DNA of 51,068 nt from a virus. The stretch lies in IMG/VR virus record IMGVR_UViG_3300009436_000032, positions 1 through 51,068 of that record. The stretch is one strand, 5' to 3'. The first letter of the stretch is position 1. Each line of letters begins with the position of its first letter. Below the pieces are notes generated by a model. The model did not search any database. It saw only the letters and a list, made by a program, of their open reading frames with translations, and was not told the origin of the DNA. Below are positions 23,349-33,334 of the stretch, in pieces. Both the position numbers and the translations under genes were made by a program.

Positions 23349-25451
23349 ATGGCATTTAGAACAAAATTAGATTATTCTGACGGTAGACAGATAAAACAAA
23401 GGGAAGGTACATTGACACAACTTTCTGGTGGAACTATTTTCGGTGTTTCAATTGATGACCTAGAAAGTGGGCCAGACCTTAGTACTAGTGCGTTAACAGA
23501 AGAATACTATTCTGTTATTAGTACTTTCTCTGGTGATTCTCAGTTGACGGTTATTAATTGGTATGATTCTAGAATGGAATTGTTAAATGACCAAATAATA
23601 CCACTAACCCCATCAAATAGTGGGGACACACAAGATTTATTGGTTCAATTCACCCCAGATAATTCAATAATAGTTGATGGTAATGAAGTTAATTTATCAT
23701 ACTTGGGTGTTGAATTTAATTTAGTAGCTGATACAATGACTGATAATGGTGGGACATACACTGGTACTATAATACATGAAGATTTATTTTTCTATAGTGC
23801 GGACACACTTGATTATACAGGTAGAACTATATGGGTAGATAATACAGAAATAACTAGAACGGATAGATTAATAATTAAAAATGAACCTCAAGTAGGTCAT
23901 GTCTTCACTTGTATAGATTCAGAAGGTATGGGTGCTTGGTTACCTGGTGGAACTGGTGGTAATTCGTTATGGGAATATAGTAATGGTATTTTATCATTGG
24001 TTCCGTTTAACTCCACAAATATCGCTAGTGGTGATAATTCCTTTGCAATAGGTTCTGGAACACAGGCTTTAGGTGATAACTCTTACGCACAAGGTTTAGA
24101 TACAATAGCTAGTGGTAATAGTGCACATGCTGAGGGTGTTACAACACAAGCATTAGGGGATAATTCACATGCACAAGGTAGTCAAACAATTGCGGATTCA
24201 ACAGCGTCACATGCTCAAGGTGCTCAGTCAAGAGCCTTAAATATTGCTGCACACGCACAAGGTTTTGATACATTAGCGAGTGGTGAAGCAGCACATAGTC
24301 AAGGGGCTAGAACTCAAGCGATAGGTAATAACTCACATTCTGAAGGTCAAGATACAATAGCTAGTGGTAATAGTTCACATGCTGAAGGTAGATTTTCAAA
24401 ATCAATAGGTGTTTCATCACACGCTCAAGGGTTTAATACTAGAGCCTTTGGTGATTTTTCACATGCTGAAGGGGATGGTGTATCAACATTTGGTTTAGGT
24501 TCACATGCTGAGGGTGGTGAGACAATCGCTTATGGTGATTTATCACACGTACAAGGTTTTAGAACAGAAGCTAGTGGATTTACAGCACATGCTGAAGGGT
24601 TTCTATCTAAGGCTAATGGTGACCAAAGCCATGTTGGTGGTTTTAATAGTACTGTTGAATCAGAAACTGGGTTTATACACTCAAGAAGCTCTTTATTAAC
24701 CATTAATGCTATAAATTCAGCAATACTAGGTGGTGTTGCTATTACTGGTGACTCAGCAAACACTGTTTACGTACCAGATTTAATTATAGATGGTTTAACA
24801 TCTGTTACTGATTTACAAACAGACGCTGATGGTAGGTTGGTTGATGGTGTTTCAGATGTTTCTTTAAAAGAAAATATTAAAACAATAGAATCAGCATTAG
24901 ATAAAATTAAAAAATTAAGAGGTGTATCTTTTGATTGGACTGAAGAATCTAACATGGGTGAAGGTATAAACTTTGGTTTGATTGCTCAAGAAGTTAACGA
25001 AGTCATACCAGAAATGGTGAAAACTATAAGGAAAAATGAAGGTAAATTAACTTTAGATTATAAATCTATAATACCTTGGTTAATTGAGGCTATAAAGGAA
25101 CTTAGTTCGGATGATTTAGAAAGTAACACAATAATAAAAAGTCAAACAATAACATCAGAAGATAATAATATAATTTTAAATTTTAATGGAACACATGAAT
25201 CTTCATTAAATGGTGGTATTGTTGTTAATAAAGGTATAAACTCATCTGATAATTCACAATTTATAATTAATTCTGATGGTGATTGGTTTACTAATAATTA
25301 TATAATCCCATATGGTTTAACAATACCCGAATACACACCAACTTCATCATATGATGATAGTGGTAAGATAGGGGAAATAACTAGAGATGATAACCATATT
25401 TATATTAAGACAAATAGTGGTTGGAAAAGAAGTAATTTAACAGAATTTTAA
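23349..25451 (+). CDS. Tail fibre/adhesin with YadA-like repeats and S74 chaperone
   Basis: 700 residues. About 225-420 hold roughly fifteen 14-residue repeats of the form SHAQG/SHAEG-x4-A-x-G, the left-handed parallel beta-roll repeat of trimeric adhesin heads. A peptidase S74 intramolecular chaperone follows: SDVSLKENI with the expected catalytic Ser502 and Lys507 (SDxxxKxNI), then GINFGLIAQEV, NEVIPEMV and LDYKSIIPWLIEAI. S74 domains trimerise the fibre and cut themselves off before the Ser. About 100 residues follow the chaperone core (about 600-700), unusual because S74 modules are normally C-terminal. A late-type box lies 9 nt before the ATG. Confidence 0.9.
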   Translation: MAFRTKLDYSDGRQIKQREGTLTQLSGGTIFGVSIDDLESGPDLSTSALTEEYYSVISTFSGDSQLTVINWYDSRMELLNDQIIPLTPSNSGDTQDLLVQFTPDNSIIVDGNEVNLSYLGVEFNLVADTMTDNGGTYTGTIIHEDLFFYSADTLDYTGRTIWVDNTEITRTDRLIIKNEPQVGHVFTCIDSEGMGAWLPGGTGGNSLWEYSNGILSLVPFNSTNIASGDNSFAIGSGTQALGDNSYAQGLDTIASGNSAHAEGVTTQALGDNSHAQGSQTIADSTASHAQGAQSRALNIAAHAQGFDTLASGEAAHSQGARTQAIGNNSHSEGQDTIASGNSSHAEGRFSKSIGVSSHAQGFNTRAFGDFSHAEGDGVSTFGLGSHAEGGETIAYGDLSHVQGFRTEASGFTAHAEGFLSKANGDQSHVGGFNSTVESETGFIHSRSSLLTINAINSAILGGVAITGDSANTVYVPDLIIDGLTSVTDLQTDADGRLVDGVSDVSLKENIKTIESALDKIKKLRGVSFDWTEESNMGEGINFGLIAQEVNEVIPEMVKTIRKNEGKLTLDYKSIIPWLIEAIKELSSDDLESNTIIKSQTITSEDNNIILNFNGTHESSLNGGIVVNKGINSSDNSQFIINSDGDWFTNNYIIPYGLTIPEYTPTSSYDDSGKIGEITRDDNHIYIKTNSGWKRSNLTEF

Positions 25452-25452
25452 T

Positions 25453-27537
25453 ATGGGTAATTTAAAGAATTATAATTTTAATAAATTAGATGCATTTTTG
25501 AGTAATAGTGAATATACTGACTATTACTTAGCTAATGATGGTATAGCATCACCATGTTGTTTAGAAAACGACTCATTTATTAGTGATTGTACAACATTAC
25601 ACTATGATTTTAATAACCAAGACATATATCAGCCAGGAACTACATCTGGTGGTACTATTTTTAGTTTAGAAACATGGGAAGATGCTGTTAATGAAGGGTA
25701 TTCGTTACCAACATTCGGATTAACTGGTATAGATAACGGTTATATAAAGTATGTTGACGATAGTACATTTAACAATCAAAGTTTAGTAGAGACTATTACA
25801 GGTACTACAATTGAAATACCTTCTGGTGATACTAGATTTTTTATGAATAAAGTTAGTGGTAATACTGACCAGTACATATACCCAATTGATATAATTGAAG
25901 ATGAAACAATATTAGGTGATTATAATAGTTTTTGTGGTGGTTTTTATCAAGGTTATTATAAATTAGATGGTAATACATACCAAACACAACCAAATAGGCA
26001 TGAGAAGGCTTGGGTGGCTGAATTTTGGGTGAATAAAACTGAATTAAATTGTACTGGACACACTGGGCAAATATTAAACGATACTTATCCAGATAATAAA
26101 GGTTTCTTCTTTTATATGGGTACTAGGTCAGAAAATAAGTATTGGAACTTTTTTGAAGGTATTAATACTGGATGTACTAGTGGTTGTACATCAGATAGTG
26201 GTTGTACAGAAGATGTAACATCATATTGTACTGTACCTAAAGAAACTGAGGTTTATATTGATAGTGATGAAGGTTATCCTATTAGTCTTAGTCCACGTTA
26301 TTTTGACATACAAGAAATTACTAACCCATTTTTAATATATGGTAGGGCTAGTAAATTATCTGGACATACAAATGGTTGTGGTGTTGAACCTAGTGGGCTT
26401 GGTAACGAGACAGTTTGTTCATATTCTGGAGACTCAATAACTATAACTAGTACTACTAGACCAATTGTTTACGAAACTAACCCATTCTTAATATATGGTA
26501 GGGCTAGTAAGATGTCTGGACATACAAATGGTTGTGGTGTTGAACCTAGTGGGTATGGTAATGAGACAGTTTGTTCGTATTCTGGTGGGTCGTCTAATCA
26601 AGATATTAATTTAGATAACACATTAGATATTGTCGATAATGCCATTGGATTTAGAATTAAAGATGATGGAAGTATTGGTTATAGATTATTAACATCTGGT
26701 TGTACTAGTGGGAATACCTCTATGAGTGCTGTAACAATAGAGGAAGGTTATTCTTTAAGTGGTGAAGTAAGAGATAATGTTTGGGAACATATTATTATTA
26801 GATATGTTATGGATGAATATTATGATGAATGTGAATTAAAATTTGGTAAACCAAGGAATGGTAGGTTAATGTTTTATGTTAACGGTAAATTAAAATTTGC
26901 AGTAGATGATATTAGTGAATTAGTATTTAAAAGATTAAATGATTTTAAAGAAAAACAATTAGGTGTCCCGTTTAATTTTAGTTTAGGTGGGGGTTCACAA
27001 GGGTTATTGGAGAGTATGACTTTTGATGGTCAAGATGAGGATGATTTAGGGTTGTTAATTGAAAATAATTTTGCTGGTACATTTATTGGTGGTATATCAC
27101 AATTTAAATTTTATAATTGTGATTTAAATTGGTGCGAAATAAGTAATTTATATGAAAATAATATATTTAGGTATTCAAAAATTGAAGACGTGGTAATACT
27201 TGGGGAACCTACTGGAGAAATTAATGTATATGTCGGTAAAAATATAAATAATTTTATGGACATAAACGTATTAAATTCATTAACTAAGTACCAATTAGAT
27301 AGTCTTGGTGAACTTGATGATTTTACACTAAATTTAACTGATAACAATGGTTATATATTTGTTCTATTACCTTTAGGTGTTTCTAGACCAAATAAATTTG
27401 TTTTAGGGGAAGATTGTAATGACTTTTCAGTACCTTTTAACATATCCCCTAATAAAATGGTTATTAATGATATTGAATATAACGTATATAAATCATTTAA
27501 CAAAAGTTTTTATAGTGGTAATTTTAAATTTTGTTAA
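25453..27537 (+). CDS. Cys-rich tail adhesin with lectin-like (LamG) domain
   Basis: 694 residues, 1 bp after the S74 fibre. The N-terminal and central parts carry many Cys in short loops (TGCTSGCTSDSGCTED about residues 238-255). A 52-residue unit containing NPFLIYGRASK, SGHTNGCGVEPSG and NETVCSYSG occurs twice in tandem (about 290-390). The next 200 residues fit a concanavalin A-like/LamG jelly roll: AIGFRIKDDGSIGYRLL, VWEHIIIRYVM, GRLMFYVNGKLKFAV and GGISQFKFYNCDL. Receptor or glycan binding is the likely job. No signal peptide. Confidence 0.6.
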   Translation: MGNLKNYNFNKLDAFLSNSEYTDYYLANDGIASPCCLENDSFISDCTTLHYDFNNQDIYQPGTTSGGTIFSLETWEDAVNEGYSLPTFGLTGIDNGYIKYVDDSTFNNQSLVETITGTTIEIPSGDTRFFMNKVSGNTDQYIYPIDIIEDETILGDYNSFCGGFYQGYYKLDGNTYQTQPNRHEKAWVAEFWVNKTELNCTGHTGQILNDTYPDNKGFFFYMGTRSENKYWNFFEGINTGCTSGCTSDSGCTEDVTSYCTVPKETEVYIDSDEGYPISLSPRYFDIQEITNPFLIYGRASKLSGHTNGCGVEPSGLGNETVCSYSGDSITITSTTRPIVYETNPFLIYGRASKMSGHTNGCGVEPSGYGNETVCSYSGGSSNQDINLDNTLDIVDNAIGFRIKDDGSIGYRLLTSGCTSGNTSMSAVTIEEGYSLSGEVRDNVWEHIIIRYVMDEYYDECELKFGKPRNGRLMFYVNGKLKFAVDDISELVFKRLNDFKEKQLGVPFNFSLGGGSQGLLESMTFDGQDEDDLGLLIENNFAGTFIGGISQFKFYNCDLNWCEISNLYENNIFRYSKIEDVVILGEPTGEINVYVGKNINNFMDINVLNSLTKYQLDSLGELDDFTLNLTDNNGYIFVLLPLGVSRPNKFVLGEDCNDFSVPFNISPNKMVINDIEYNVYKSFNKSFYSGNFKFC
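26320..26588 (+). repeat. Tandem duplication, about 113 bp repeated at 156-bp spacing
   Basis: Near-identical copies start at 26320 and 26476 (ACTAACCCATT then TTAATATATGGTAGGGC). The unit codes for 52 residues and keeps the frame. A few synonymous and conservative changes (L to M, L to Y) show that the copies have begun to diverge. Confidence 0.9.
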
Positions 27538-27547
27538 TGAATTAAAG

Positions 27548-27561
27548 TATTTATAAAAAAA
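27548..27561 (+). promoter_or_regulatory. Late-type box before the 27570 gene
   Basis: TATTTATAAAAAAA ends 8 nt before the ATG at 27570, directly after the stop of the adhesin gene. It shares the TATTTATA core with the other late-type boxes. Confidence 0.5.
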
Positions 27562-27569
27562 GATAAAGT

Positions 27570-28445
27570 ATGAGTGATTTTAGTGAAATAGGTGGTGTTC
27601 CAGTTTTAGGTTTTATTAGCCCAGCAGACACTAGAGATGAATATGCAGTAACTGACCCATTATACGCTATAGGTGGGTTTAGAATAATAGAAGGTGGTTT
27701 AACAGATTTGAATCTAATACCAGAAGCTAGACGTAGAGCTGGTATGATTGTAGGTATTAGAAATGGTGAAAAATACTATAAATTATTAAATAAAGAGTGG
27801 ATTTATGATTTGGGTGATTGGGAAACTTGGAGAATATCTGATAATCCAGACCCTTTTAATAGTGGTACACAAATAAGTGGTACTAAATTATTTACCAATA
27901 GATTAATACAGGTAACATCTAACCAAAGTACTTTTAACATCACATTAGATGATGATAGTATCTTAGTTAATATAAAGTGTAATGAAGATTATAATATAAT
28001 TTTACCACCTTTAAATTCAATTAATTTAGGCTTTAAGATAGCTTTTAAAAATTTAACATCAGATGGGTTAAAAGGTACTATTTATCCTTATAGTGGTGAC
28101 ATTATAGAAGGTAAAGGTAATTTTAATTTCTTCGGTAAAGGTTTGTTTGAAATTACTAAAATGTTATCAGTAGACGGTGTGAATAATGAATGGGTTTTGA
28201 CACATTATTCCAATATAATTGAATCTAGGTTTCAAGGTAAAACTAAAAAATTTGAATTTATAAATAAAAGTCAAATTATAGTACCACACAATTTAGGTTA
28301 TACCCCTGTAACACAGGTGTGGATAGGTGATGGGTTGGGTGATTATAATGATGCTGATGTTGATGTTGACCATGATTTAATAAATTATAATACTTTTAAT
28401 ATTAATTTTGGACAACCTTTATCTGGTTTTGTACTATTTATTTAA
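27570..28445 (+). CDS. Short tail fibre protein, 291 residues
   Basis: The N-terminal 95 residues (PVLGFISPADTRDEYAVTD, then GMIVGIRNGEKYYKLLNKEW) fit the start of phage fibre or baseplate-attachment proteins. The C-terminus (KFEFINKSQIIVPHNLGYTP, DGLGDYNDADVDVD, FGQPLSGFVLFI) is of the type found at the tips of phage fibres. The middle is beta-rich. A late-type box precedes it and it is followed by another fibre gene. Virion fibre is likely; exact position on the particle is unknown. Confidence 0.6.
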   Translation: MSDFSEIGGVPVLGFISPADTRDEYAVTDPLYAIGGFRIIEGGLTDLNLIPEARRRAGMIVGIRNGEKYYKLLNKEWIYDLGDWETWRISDNPDPFNSGTQISGTKLFTNRLIQVTSNQSTFNITLDDDSILVNIKCNEDYNIILPPLNSINLGFKIAFKNLTSDGLKGTIYPYSGDIIEGKGNFNFFGKGLFEITKMLSVDGVNNEWVLTHYSNIIESRFQGKTKKFEFINKSQIIVPHNLGYTPVTQVWIGDGLGDYNDADVDVDHDLINYNTFNINFGQPLSGFVLFI

Positions 28446-28481
28446 AAACAATAATAACACTTAAAAAAAAAGACAAAAAAA

Positions 28482-31055
28482 ATGCCAATTACAAACAAAA
28501 ATCTGTATAGAGGTTCAGACTTTAATAATCAAGAGTTAAAGGATGTTAAATCTATTCAATTAAATCAAGACGCTACATTAGCTGATGAAGTGGTTAGAAA
28601 ATCACAATCAGAATCTATTTCGGCACTAGCTGCTCAAAACATCTTAAAGACATTATTAAGTGAGGCTAGTAACGTCACAGCCTTCACATCATTATCAATT
28701 AAAGGTTTTTTAGAAGGTAAACAAGATAATTTAGAAATTGATAGTAGTTCTACCTCTTATTTACAGATTGTAGATGGGTACAAGATTAAGGCTACTCAAT
28801 TACTAATTACAGATGTTGAGGTAAACGAAACTTGCTCAACTTTACAGATGTTTATAGATACTTATTCACCTAGTAAACAAGAAGGTGATGTTGTAATCCT
28901 TACGTCAGCATCTAATAACCAAGAACGTTCTTGGATAAAAACTAGTAACGTATCTCAAGGTGTAGATGGTTATACCAGACTACAGACTGACTATAACGTA
29001 ACTTCAATACGTACTATGTTTTCATCTGGAGCCTTCTTATCATATAGTCAATCTTCTGGTCAATATGCGTTAGTTACTGGACTTCTTGGGACTCAATTAG
29101 GTGCCCAAACTTTACCTATGGATTCAAATAAATTTTCTGTTTTATCATTAAGTAATGATACACAAGAGAAAGTTAATTTAGCTTTAGAAAGTTATATAGA
29201 AAGTGTGGACACTAATGCCACTGGTGGTGTTGGTACAGTTAATTTAAGGTTAAATAATTTATCTGGTGTCGATGGAAACAACATGCAATTATTTACTGGT
29301 AATTTTTATAGTAATAACGCAACAATAAAACAATTATTTGTTGAGACAGAAACTGCTTTAAGTAACGCCACATCGGATAGGGCTCTTATTCGTTCTGAAT
29401 TCTCAGATGCCGACAACGGTTTACAACTAAACATTAATTCAGAAACCAATGCTAGAGTTAACGCAGTTAATGGTGAGGCTAATATAAGATTAAATGAAGA
29501 TTTACAGTTACAATCAAACATCAATCAAACTAATTCAGATATTAATGATGAGATAAATAGAGCAACTAGTGCTGAAAACGCTTTAAGTAATAGAGCGGAT
29601 ATTTTTGAGGGGGATGTTTCAACAATTGGTTCGATAAGTAAAGCACAATCGGATTCACAAATATTCGCAACTAACGCAGTTAATGGTGAAGCCTCACTTA
29701 GGATAACTGGTGACGCTAATTTACAAACACAAATTGATGCATTACAAGGTGCGTTCCAATACAAAGGATTTGTCGATAGTAGTGGACGTATAACACATGT
29801 TGACAGTCTAAACCCTAATAATAACCAAGTGTTTGAGAATGCTACTTTCACTGAAGGTGAATTTTATAAAATAAATTCTAATTTAACTATAACTTTTAGT
29901 GATAATAGTGCGTTGTCACTTAATAATGGTGATGGTTTAATTGTTATTAACACCAAAAGTGTGGCTGGAACCGCAGTTGCTAGTGATTTCCATAAAGGTG
30001 ATAACACTGAAAACGCTGATATATTAAGGGAAGGTATGTTAGATAATACCACAATTGAAAAAACTGGTAATGAAGTAAAAGTTAAAAATGATTCAATAAC
30101 AAGAGTACAGTTAGACTCAAATGTTGAAGTAGATATTGATAATAAAGTTTTAAAATCTGGTGATATAATGAGTGGGGCCTTACAAATAGATAAAGTTGTG
30201 GGTGCTGGAGCTGGTTACACAGGGGGGTATGATTTCTCAAGTTATATTAAAATGAAATCTATCGATACATCTAGTTTAACTAACACACAAAGAGCATTAT
30301 TAGTAGAGAACGAGGTCTATACTGACGGTAGTGGGAACCCATTTGATTTAGATTATGCTAATGGTGCCACAATATCTACTCACTATAAAGGGGGTAGTAA
30401 TGATTTAACTGTTGCAATTGTTGGACTTAATGGTGAGGGTAGAGTTTTAAACCCATTATCTGCTGTTTATTCAACTGGTGTTTATGGTTCTTCAATTGAC
30501 CCACAATTGGGTGTTAATGCTGGAGCTACTTTAATAGCTCAAAATGGTGCCACAGCAAACTTAGGTATGTTCGCTTTTTGTGACACTGCTGGAGCTTTAA
30601 ATAATAGAGGTGCATATATAGCATTATCAACCGACACAGTTGATTTTGATGCTTATAGGGTAGCTAGAGTGTCTGACCCTCTACCAGTTCAAAATGCCGC
30701 TTTAATCATTGATGATTATACTGGGATTTCACATGCTGCTTATATTAATGGTAAAGTTGAGATAAATGGTCCTGTTATAATACCTAACGCATCAAATGAT
30801 ACACATGCTGTAAATTTAGGTGATATTAAAAATAAAGAAAAAGAGTTCACTGTTAATATCCCAGCTTTAGATTCTGTAACAATTAATCATCAATTTGATA
30901 GTAAGAAACTATTATTTACTTTATGGTTAAATGATGAATCAGTTGATGATGGATTTAAGGTTGAGCGTACTAGTACAAACTCTATAAAAATTTACAATAA
31001 CACTATTGAATCTGTAGATGGTTTAGAAGTTCTTTTATATAAATTTTCAATATAA
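28482..31055 (+). CDS. Long tail fibre protein, 857 residues
   Basis: Shaft and coiled-coil composition. The N-terminus NKNLYRGSDFNNQELKDVK and the tag-like stretch after it are fibre-like. Residues about 300-410 form a probable trimeric coiled coil (LNINSETNARVNAVNGEAN, INQTNSDINDEINRATSAE, QTQIDALQGAFQYKGFVD). The C-terminal quarter looks globular (LTVAIVGLNGEGR, then the end VTINHQFDSKKLLFTLWLND). A box-like TATTTATTTAAAAAC (28438-28452) runs over the end of the preceding gene. It is terminated by the hairpin at 31081. Long side-tail or long tail fibre is likely. Confidence 0.65.
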   Translation: MPITNKNLYRGSDFNNQELKDVKSIQLNQDATLADEVVRKSQSESISALAAQNILKTLLSEASNVTAFTSLSIKGFLEGKQDNLEIDSSSTSYLQIVDGYKIKATQLLITDVEVNETCSTLQMFIDTYSPSKQEGDVVILTSASNNQERSWIKTSNVSQGVDGYTRLQTDYNVTSIRTMFSSGAFLSYSQSSGQYALVTGLLGTQLGAQTLPMDSNKFSVLSLSNDTQEKVNLALESYIESVDTNATGGVGTVNLRLNNLSGVDGNNMQLFTGNFYSNNATIKQLFVETETALSNATSDRALIRSEFSDADNGLQLNINSETNARVNAVNGEANIRLNEDLQLQSNINQTNSDINDEINRATSAENALSNRADIFEGDVSTIGSISKAQSDSQIFATNAVNGEASLRITGDANLQTQIDALQGAFQYKGFVDSSGRITHVDSLNPNNNQVFENATFTEGEFYKINSNLTITFSDNSALSLNNGDGLIVINTKSVAGTAVASDFHKGDNTENADILREGMLDNTTIEKTGNEVKVKNDSITRVQLDSNVEVDIDNKVLKSGDIMSGALQIDKVVGAGAGYTGGYDFSSYIKMKSIDTSSLTNTQRALLVENEVYTDGSGNPFDLDYANGATISTHYKGGSNDLTVAIVGLNGEGRVLNPLSAVYSTGVYGSSIDPQLGVNAGATLIAQNGATANLGMFAFCDTAGALNNRGAYIALSTDTVDFDAYRVARVSDPLPVQNAALIIDDYTGISHAAYINGKVEINGPVIIPNASNDTHAVNLGDIKNKEKEFTVNIPALDSVTINHQFDSKKLLFTLWLNDESVDDGFKVERTSTNSIKIYNNTIESVDGLEVLLYKFSI

Positions 31056-31076
31056 TTAATTAATTAACTTTTAATA

Positions 31077-31111
31077 AAAAAAAGGTAACCGTTTATGGTT
31101 ACCTTTTTTTT
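31077..31111 (+). terminator. Terminator after the long fibre gene
   Basis: GGTAACC (31084-31090) and GGTTACC (31097-31103) form a 7-bp stem extended by A:T pairs and followed by a run of T, with a GTTTAT loop. Confidence 0.9.
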
Positions 31112-31142
31112 TATTTAATAATTTTTTTTAATTATTAAGACA

Positions 31143-31157
31143 TATTTATTAATAAAC
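31143..31157 (+). promoter_or_regulatory. Late-type box TATTTATTAATAAAC
   Basis: The 15-mer ends 6 nt before the ATG at 31164, after the terminator at 31077. It matches base for base the boxes before the genes at 5693 and 40981 on the other strand. Confidence 0.65.
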
Positions 31158-31163
31158 AATTAT

Positions 31164-33332
31164 ATGGCAAACAATAGATTAATATTAAGGACATTAAATA
31201 GCCCATGGTTAGTGCCATTACCTGATGTAACAAAAGGTTCTGTATTAACTCACGCTGAATTGGATAATAATTTTTTATACCTTAAAGGTGAAGTTATTTA
31301 TTCAGCTTCTACAATTAATGATGAAATTTTATTTCATAAAATAAATGGTGAAAATATAACGGTTAAAGCACCACAAAATTATTGGGTTGAGGTTACTGAT
31401 GAAGTAAATTCCATAACAACACCAAATACAGTTTATGTACCTAAATTAAATGTTAATGATGTAAATACTATTGAACCTAATGGGAAGTTTTTAACATTAG
31501 ATGATGATGGTTTCCTTACAGAATCTAGTAATATTTTTGAAGGTACATGGGAAGAATTAAATACGATAAAACAAAATAATGGGTTAATTATTGGTTCAAG
31601 ATACTTATTAACAGATTATCAAACCCAATATATAATTGAGGGGACTGACTCTAGTGATTTAGTGGTAATAGAAGAGGTTATTGGTCAGGCTAGTGGTTAT
31701 GCACAATTTGAGAATGTCCCTACTACTTTGTTATTTAATGGTGATACCGCAACAATTTATGAGTTGCCAGATAGTTATAGTGGTTCTTTATCAGTGGGCG
31801 ATACAGTAACGGTTACTGATTATTTTAACAGTACTTTTATCAAATTCTCCCCATCTATAACAACACCTGGTATTAAATTATCAATAAGTAAGCAAAGGTA
31901 CCCTAACGTAACAAGTAATACTTTACTATTAGATTCTTTTGGTAAACCAATATTAAAACCCCAGGGTGTGTTGAATATAGATGTTCATGATGGGACACCT
32001 TATTTAAACATGTTAGCGGAAGAAAACCCAATACCACCAATTGAGCAAATTTCAATAATAGCGATTAGTGAAAATCAATTTTCATTAGAGGCTGAAAGTT
32101 TGACTTTTATAGGTGATAAACTTAGATACGACTTTGAAGACATAAACTTATTAGATGGTAATGGGACCCCTACTGGTCAATTTAGGAAAGGTTTTATCTT
32201 AGGTAGAGAGAATTTAGATAAAACTGTAAATATTAATAAAGACTGGAGGGTTCAGAGGTATAGAAGGTATAAGATGGATGATGAAAATTGGTCGAAATAC
32301 ACTCATGATGAAACACAAATAACAACTAGTGGTTCTACAAATATATATCTTATTGATGGACTTAATAATTTTACCACTAATTTAACTGTTAATGAAGAAC
32401 ATAAATATATATGTAAAAACCCATACGAACAACAGTTTTATATTGATTTTACAAATATAAATGAAAACCCATTTATATCTGGTGTAACTAATTCAGATAT
32501 AATTACTAGGGTACAGACGAATACTGGTGAAGATATTTTACTAGACATAAACTTACCTTTTAGTGGTTTATCCGAATCTAAAGATTTTTTTATATTACCA
32601 ATAACCAATAACGATAAAAATGGGTTAACTGAAAGATTAGTTGTAGGTGATTTAACTAACACCATATTTTTAGATAATACTCAAAACTATGGTTCATCAG
32701 CTAAAATAAATATATTTAACACAGATAAAATATATAATTCTTCATTTATGACTGGCTTATCGATTAGTTCATATGGACCTATTACCAGTGTTATTAGTAT
32801 AGATAGAATGGACATAACTAACACTAGTACTAGTACAATGGATAAAATAAATATATTAGTAAATGGTGGACTTAATAATAGTGGTAGCTTGTACAATTTA
32901 ACGATAGGTGGTAGTAAACAATCATCTACATCCTTAAATTTAGTTAAAGAGATAAGGTTTACTGATAATTGTCTGATTAGGAATTCAATGTTAGGTGGTA
33001 GAAGATGGGATAGAATGATAATTAAAGGTGTTATGTCCCATAATTATATTAGCTTAAGTTTTAATATAATGACAACAATACATGGGTTATCATATTTAAA
33101 TTTAATTAGACAAACTAATAATAGTAATACTATATATAGTGGGTGGGAAATTGATATAAACTCATATACAAATAAATTACCTGGTAAAGCTGATTTTGGT
33201 TATATTTATGATTTAACATCGATACCAAACGACACTAAGTTAAATAATTTTAACGATAATAAAAATTTAGTCTACACAAAAATAGATTCAAATAATAACA
33301 TACAATTAATAACACAATCAACACCTCAATAA
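31164..33332 (+). CDS. Tail fibre/virion protein, 722 residues
   Basis: The N-terminus has SPWLVPLPDVTKGSVLTHAELDNNF split around the LTHAELDNNF motif that is common at the start of fibre proteins of large phages. The central part is beta-rich (GVLNIDVHDGTPYLNM, GFILGRENLDKTV, YRRYKMDDENWSKY) and the last third is Asn/Ser/Thr-rich with right-handed beta-helix-like turns (GGLNNSGSLYNLTIGG). A late-type box and terminator flank it. No enzymatic motif is visible; a carbohydrate-binding or depolymerase-like beta-helix is possible. Confidence 0.55.
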   Translation: MANNRLILRTLNSPWLVPLPDVTKGSVLTHAELDNNFLYLKGEVIYSASTINDEILFHKINGENITVKAPQNYWVEVTDEVNSITTPNTVYVPKLNVNDVNTIEPNGKFLTLDDDGFLTESSNIFEGTWEELNTIKQNNGLIIGSRYLLTDYQTQYIIEGTDSSDLVVIEEVIGQASGYAQFENVPTTLLFNGDTATIYELPDSYSGSLSVGDTVTVTDYFNSTFIKFSPSITTPGIKLSISKQRYPNVTSNTLLLDSFGKPILKPQGVLNIDVHDGTPYLNMLAEENPIPPIEQISIIAISENQFSLEAESLTFIGDKLRYDFEDINLLDGNGTPTGQFRKGFILGRENLDKTVNINKDWRVQRYRRYKMDDENWSKYTHDETQITTSGSTNIYLIDGLNNFTTNLTVNEEHKYICKNPYEQQFYIDFTNINENPFISGVTNSDIITRVQTNTGEDILLDINLPFSGLSESKDFFILPITNNDKNGLTERLVVGDLTNTIFLDNTQNYGSSAKINIFNTDKIYNSSFMTGLSISSYGPITSVISIDRMDITNTSTSTMDKINILVNGGLNNSGSLYNLTIGGSKQSSTSLNLVKEIRFTDNCLIRNSMLGGRRWDRMIIKGVMSHNYISLSFNIMTTIHGLSYLNLIRQTNNSNTIYSGWEIDINSYTNKLPGKADFGYIYDLTSIPNDTKLNNFNDNKNLVYTKIDSNNNIQLITQSTPQ

Positions 33333-33334
33333 TT

